Source: Streptomyces himalayensis subsp. himalayensis (lineage in GTDB: Bacteria; Actinomycetota; Actinomycetes; Streptomycetales; Streptomycetaceae). From it: 64,000 nt of DNA. The first letter of the stretch is position 1, and every line of letters begins with the position of its first letter. Location: positions 62,001-126,000 of the forward strand of contig NZ_JACEHE010000020.1 of the NCBI RefSeq assembly GCF_013778455.1, written 5' to 3'. Shown in pieces: positions 61,982 through 64,000 of the stretch. The position numbers were made by a program, and so were the translations under genes. The notes under the pieces are model-generated. The model saw only the letters and a program-made list of their open reading frames with translations. It searched no databases and had not been told where the DNA came from.

Positions 61982-62177
61982 CAAGGACGGACACGCGCAT
62001 TCACCATGCCACCGCGGCTGTCTCCTGCGGCGTCATATGACAGATCCAGTGCGCCGCATGGTGAAACCGGCCGACTGGTCGGGCTTTACGCATCCCGTCA
62101 GATGACCGATGTCCCAAGGACTGCCGCGCCGTGGTTGCGGCAATGCCACCACATTCATGAAAAAAGAGGGAGGGGCC

Positions 62178-63377
62178 ATGCCCGACAAACAACTGATGTC
62201 CACGTCCCGTACTCAGTTCGGCAAGCTGCCGGACCAGCCGACGATGACGACTCCGGCGCACCGGCACGCCACAGCATTTCTCGATACCGAACGTGCCCGC
62301 ATAGGCACGCAGCCCCGCCTCGGCGTGGCGGGCCTCCTGGTGGTCGTTCCGGTCGCCTTGCTGTTCGCGTTCGGGCTGGGTGGCGCGGAGGACTCGGTTG
62401 TCGTCCTCTCGCCCCTCGTCACATTCGCGCTGCCGCCCCTGACGGTGATCGCCTTCTGGTGGGAGGACTGGCCGGGTTCCAGCCTGCGTCCCAAGTGGTC
62501 AGCATGCGTGGACACACTCCTGATCGCGGCAGCGGGCATCGCCCTGGCGGTGGCGGCGCAGCGGGTGATCGGTCACGTCGACGCCGCCGGTATCTTCGAT
62601 CCGACTCCGGGGCCTGGTCACTCCCCGCTGTATCCCGCCTCGCTGCCCCTGGGACTGACCGCCTTCACGGCGATCCTGCAACTGACCCTTGCCTTCGAGG
62701 GCTGGCCGCTCAAGCGACTGCCGCGGCTCGCCGGCGGGATCGCGGCACTGGCGCTGTCCTGGGCCGTCGCCCTCCTGGTGCAGTACCTCGCCTACGACTT
62801 TCCCGCCCCGCCGGACTCCGGCCTGTTCAGCCAGAGCGGGCCGTTCTCCCGGGAGGACATCTCCGTTGCGCTCGCCGTGTGCGGTTCGTGGCAGGTATGG
62901 CTGTTCATCGTCTGGCGTGGTTGGCCCATGAACGCATTGCGGAAGCGATGGCTTCGGATCGTCGTGGGGAACGTGCTGGTGCTCGGTGGCGCGGCGCTCA
63001 CCTACGCGCTCGCCTACGGCGCGGGCGGGGTGGAGCCGCCCGCCATCCTGGCGGCCGCCACCAGCTTCAGTGCCGCCGGGGTGCTTGTCGGCATGCTCTT
63101 CGAAGGGGCGTTGCGCCCCTATCTGTCCGCCGCCTGGGAACGCGTGGCCACCCTTGCCGTCACCGTGGCGGTGGGAGCCGGGCTCGGTACCGGGCTGCTC
63201 GCCTACGCCAACACGCTCACCTGGTCGACCTCCCACGCTGAGGCGTGGGTGGGACATGCAAGCATCAACGCATTGGCGTTCGGCGTGATCCTGCACGTGG
63301 CGGTCTGCCACCGCTGGCCACTGGACGACAAGACCTCGGCACTGCGGCAGCCCGAGGCGCCCGAACACTCACCGTGA
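62178..63377 (+). CDS. Polytopic membrane protein of unknown function
   Basis: A 399-residue protein with about nine hydrophobic segments (for example VAGLLVVVPVALLFAFGLGG; FALPPLTVIAFWWEDWPGSS; VVGNVLVLGGAALTYALAYG) and no transporter signature I recognise. Repeated FEGWPLKRL, FWWEDWPGS and VWRGWPMNAL segments place Trp-Pro pairs at the ends of helices, and HVAVCHRWPLDD is near the C-terminus. The start and leader (MPDKQ, GAGGGAGGGG site) match those of the SsgA-like gene at 60134, suggesting that recombination joined a copied leader to this coding region. Confidence 0.85.
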   Translation: MPDKQLMSTSRTQFGKLPDQPTMTTPAHRHATAFLDTERARIGTQPRLGVAGLLVVVPVALLFAFGLGGAEDSVVVLSPLVTFALPPLTVIAFWWEDWPGSSLRPKWSACVDTLLIAAAGIALAVAAQRVIGHVDAAGIFDPTPGPGHSPLYPASLPLGLTAFTAILQLTLAFEGWPLKRLPRLAGGIAALALSWAVALLVQYLAYDFPAPPDSGLFSQSGPFSREDISVALAVCGSWQVWLFIVWRGWPMNALRKRWLRIVVGNVLVLGGAALTYALAYGAGGVEPPAILAAATSFSAAGVLVGMLFEGALRPYLSAAWERVATLAVTVAVGAGLGTGLLAYANTLTWSTSHAEAWVGHASINALAFGVILHVAVCHRWPLDDKTSALRQPEAPEHSP

Positions 63378-63557
63378 GCCGGACCGGACCGTCCACGGCC
63401 TTCCCGGGCCCCGCACTCGGACCCTGCGGGCGCCCCTCGCCGTGATCGACCCCGACCGGCTGGCGCAGATACCGCGGACCAAGCACAAGGCGTTCACGAA
63501 GACACTGCAGTGGCAGTCGCTTGAGTGCTGCGGAGCCGGGTGCCGGCCTGGGCCAGG

Positions 63558-63705
63558 GGTCGGATCTCCGTGTCGAACTGGAGGAACGGCACGAACTCCG
63601 CCCAGGCGTTCTCGCAAAGCCGCACGATCGCCGGATATTCGGCGCCCCACTCCTCTGGGAAGTCCAGGAAGCGGTCCTGCCCAAACTTCGCGCCTTCGCC
63701 GCCGC
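63558..63705 (-). pseudogene. IS256-family transposase remnant
   Basis: On the minus strand the frame reads FPEEWGAEYPAIVRLCENAW then AEFVPFLQFDTEIR, the conserved C-terminal region of IS256-type transposases before the catalytic Glu. Similarity stops right after EIRP, so the Glu and the rest are missing. Confidence 0.8.
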
Positions 63706-63730
63706 GGATGTCCGGTTACGCGGTCTCCAC

Positions 63731-64000
63731 GTGCGGGTCCGCGCACTGACCAAGACCGCCGCACTGGAACCGGGCGCCTACAAGATCGGAGTGAACGCAG
63801 ACCACCCGGGGCAGACCCGCTCGCCGATGACCGAGGGCGTCACCTTCGACACAAGCAACATCGCACTCGGACGGGTCGGCGAGCCCGATGACGTCGCCCA
63901 CACGGTGCTCTTCTTCGCCTGCAACGACTCTCGATTCGTCACCGGCAGCGAGGCCGCGTCGACGGTGGGCAGATCGCCGGCCAGGGCCGACTACCAGGGT
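63731..64000 (+). pseudogene. SDR C-terminal remnant at the window end
   Basis: From about 63731 the frame reads VRALTKTAALEPGAYKIGVN, then PMTEGVTFDTSNIALGRVGE and LFFACNDSRFVTGSEA, the C-terminal half of a classical SDR. The usual final VDGG motif is lost to a one- or two-base frameshift (STVGRSPA instead). The N-terminal half is absent, replaced by the IS256 scrap. The sequence may continue beyond the window. Confidence 0.8.

Overview
The window looks like Streptomyces or a close relative. GC content is high throughout, GTG starts and ATGA/GTGA stop-start overlaps are common, and there is an SsgA-like sporulation protein, a DUF2637 (Spd-like) membrane protein, MmyB-type XRE regulators, a LAL-type LuxR regulator and a PAS/GAF/SpoIIE-type phosphatase. 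The gene mix (conjugation genes, pilus genes, insertion sequences, then many oxidoreductases among decayed copies) fits a large plasmid or a chromosome arm. No telomere, origin or integrase is visible, so this cannot be decided here.

Layout. (1) 1-9094 is a tightly overlapping conjugation block on the plus strand: the C-terminal end of a VirB4-type ATPase, a small Cys-pair membrane protein, a VirB6/TrbL-like membrane protein, a lytic transglycosylase-NlpC/P60 wall hydrolase, a membrane-anchored extracytoplasmic protein, a VirD4/TraG-type coupling ATPase and a replication-relaxation protein. (2) 9752-21130 is a Tad/Flp-type pilus block: lipoprotein, secreted protein, CpaB-like SAF protein, TadZ-like ATPase without the P-loop lysine, CpaF/TadA ATPase, TadB, TadC, a 71-residue pilin candidate, three TadE/TadG-like pseudopilin-type proteins, and a very large membrane protein with extracytoplasmic LysM domains and a cytoplasmic BTAD-type DNA-binding region. 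A DUF2637 protein follows. (3) 22947-25726 is an IS3-family element (3-bp target duplication) whose orfB is split by a complete IS30-family element (3-4 bp duplication).

(4) 26222-41781 holds metabolic and regulatory genes: aldehyde dehydrogenase, MFS transporter, SDR and XRE regulator; an HxlR regulator divergent from a luciferase-like monooxygenase/FAD oxidase pair; an FMN azoreductase; the SpoIIE-type phosphatase; an acyl-CoA-dehydrogenase-like enzyme; an alpha/beta hydrolase; a shortened CU044_5270-type protein; and LtrA. (5) 42407-64000 mixes intact genes with debris. Intact: TetR regulator, PaoABC-type molybdenum aldehyde oxidoreductase, Dps, small HTH protein, SnoaL-like/SDR pair, LAL regulator, SDR-HbpS-XRE cassette, SsgA-like protein, aldo/keto reductase and an unknown membrane protein. 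Broken: XdhC, three HbpS copies, two XRE copies, three SDR pieces, an F420-dependent NADP reductase, a LAL piece, and IS1182 and IS256 pieces.

The observation most worth following is a repeated cassette: an MmyB-type XRE regulator divergent from a GlcG/HbpS gene followed by an SDR. One copy is intact (56752-59033), two are decayed (48560-49117 and 59050-59830), and there is a lone HbpS piece at 42407. A 26-bp intergenic motif is kept at the same distance from the regulator start in all three cassette copies, which makes it a good operator candidate. Other leads are a roughly 60-bp imperfect palindromic repeat at three sites, a shared 5' leader on two unrelated genes, a Cys-pair motif shared by two adjacent conjugation proteins, and the LysM-membrane-BTAD protein at the end of the pilus operon.
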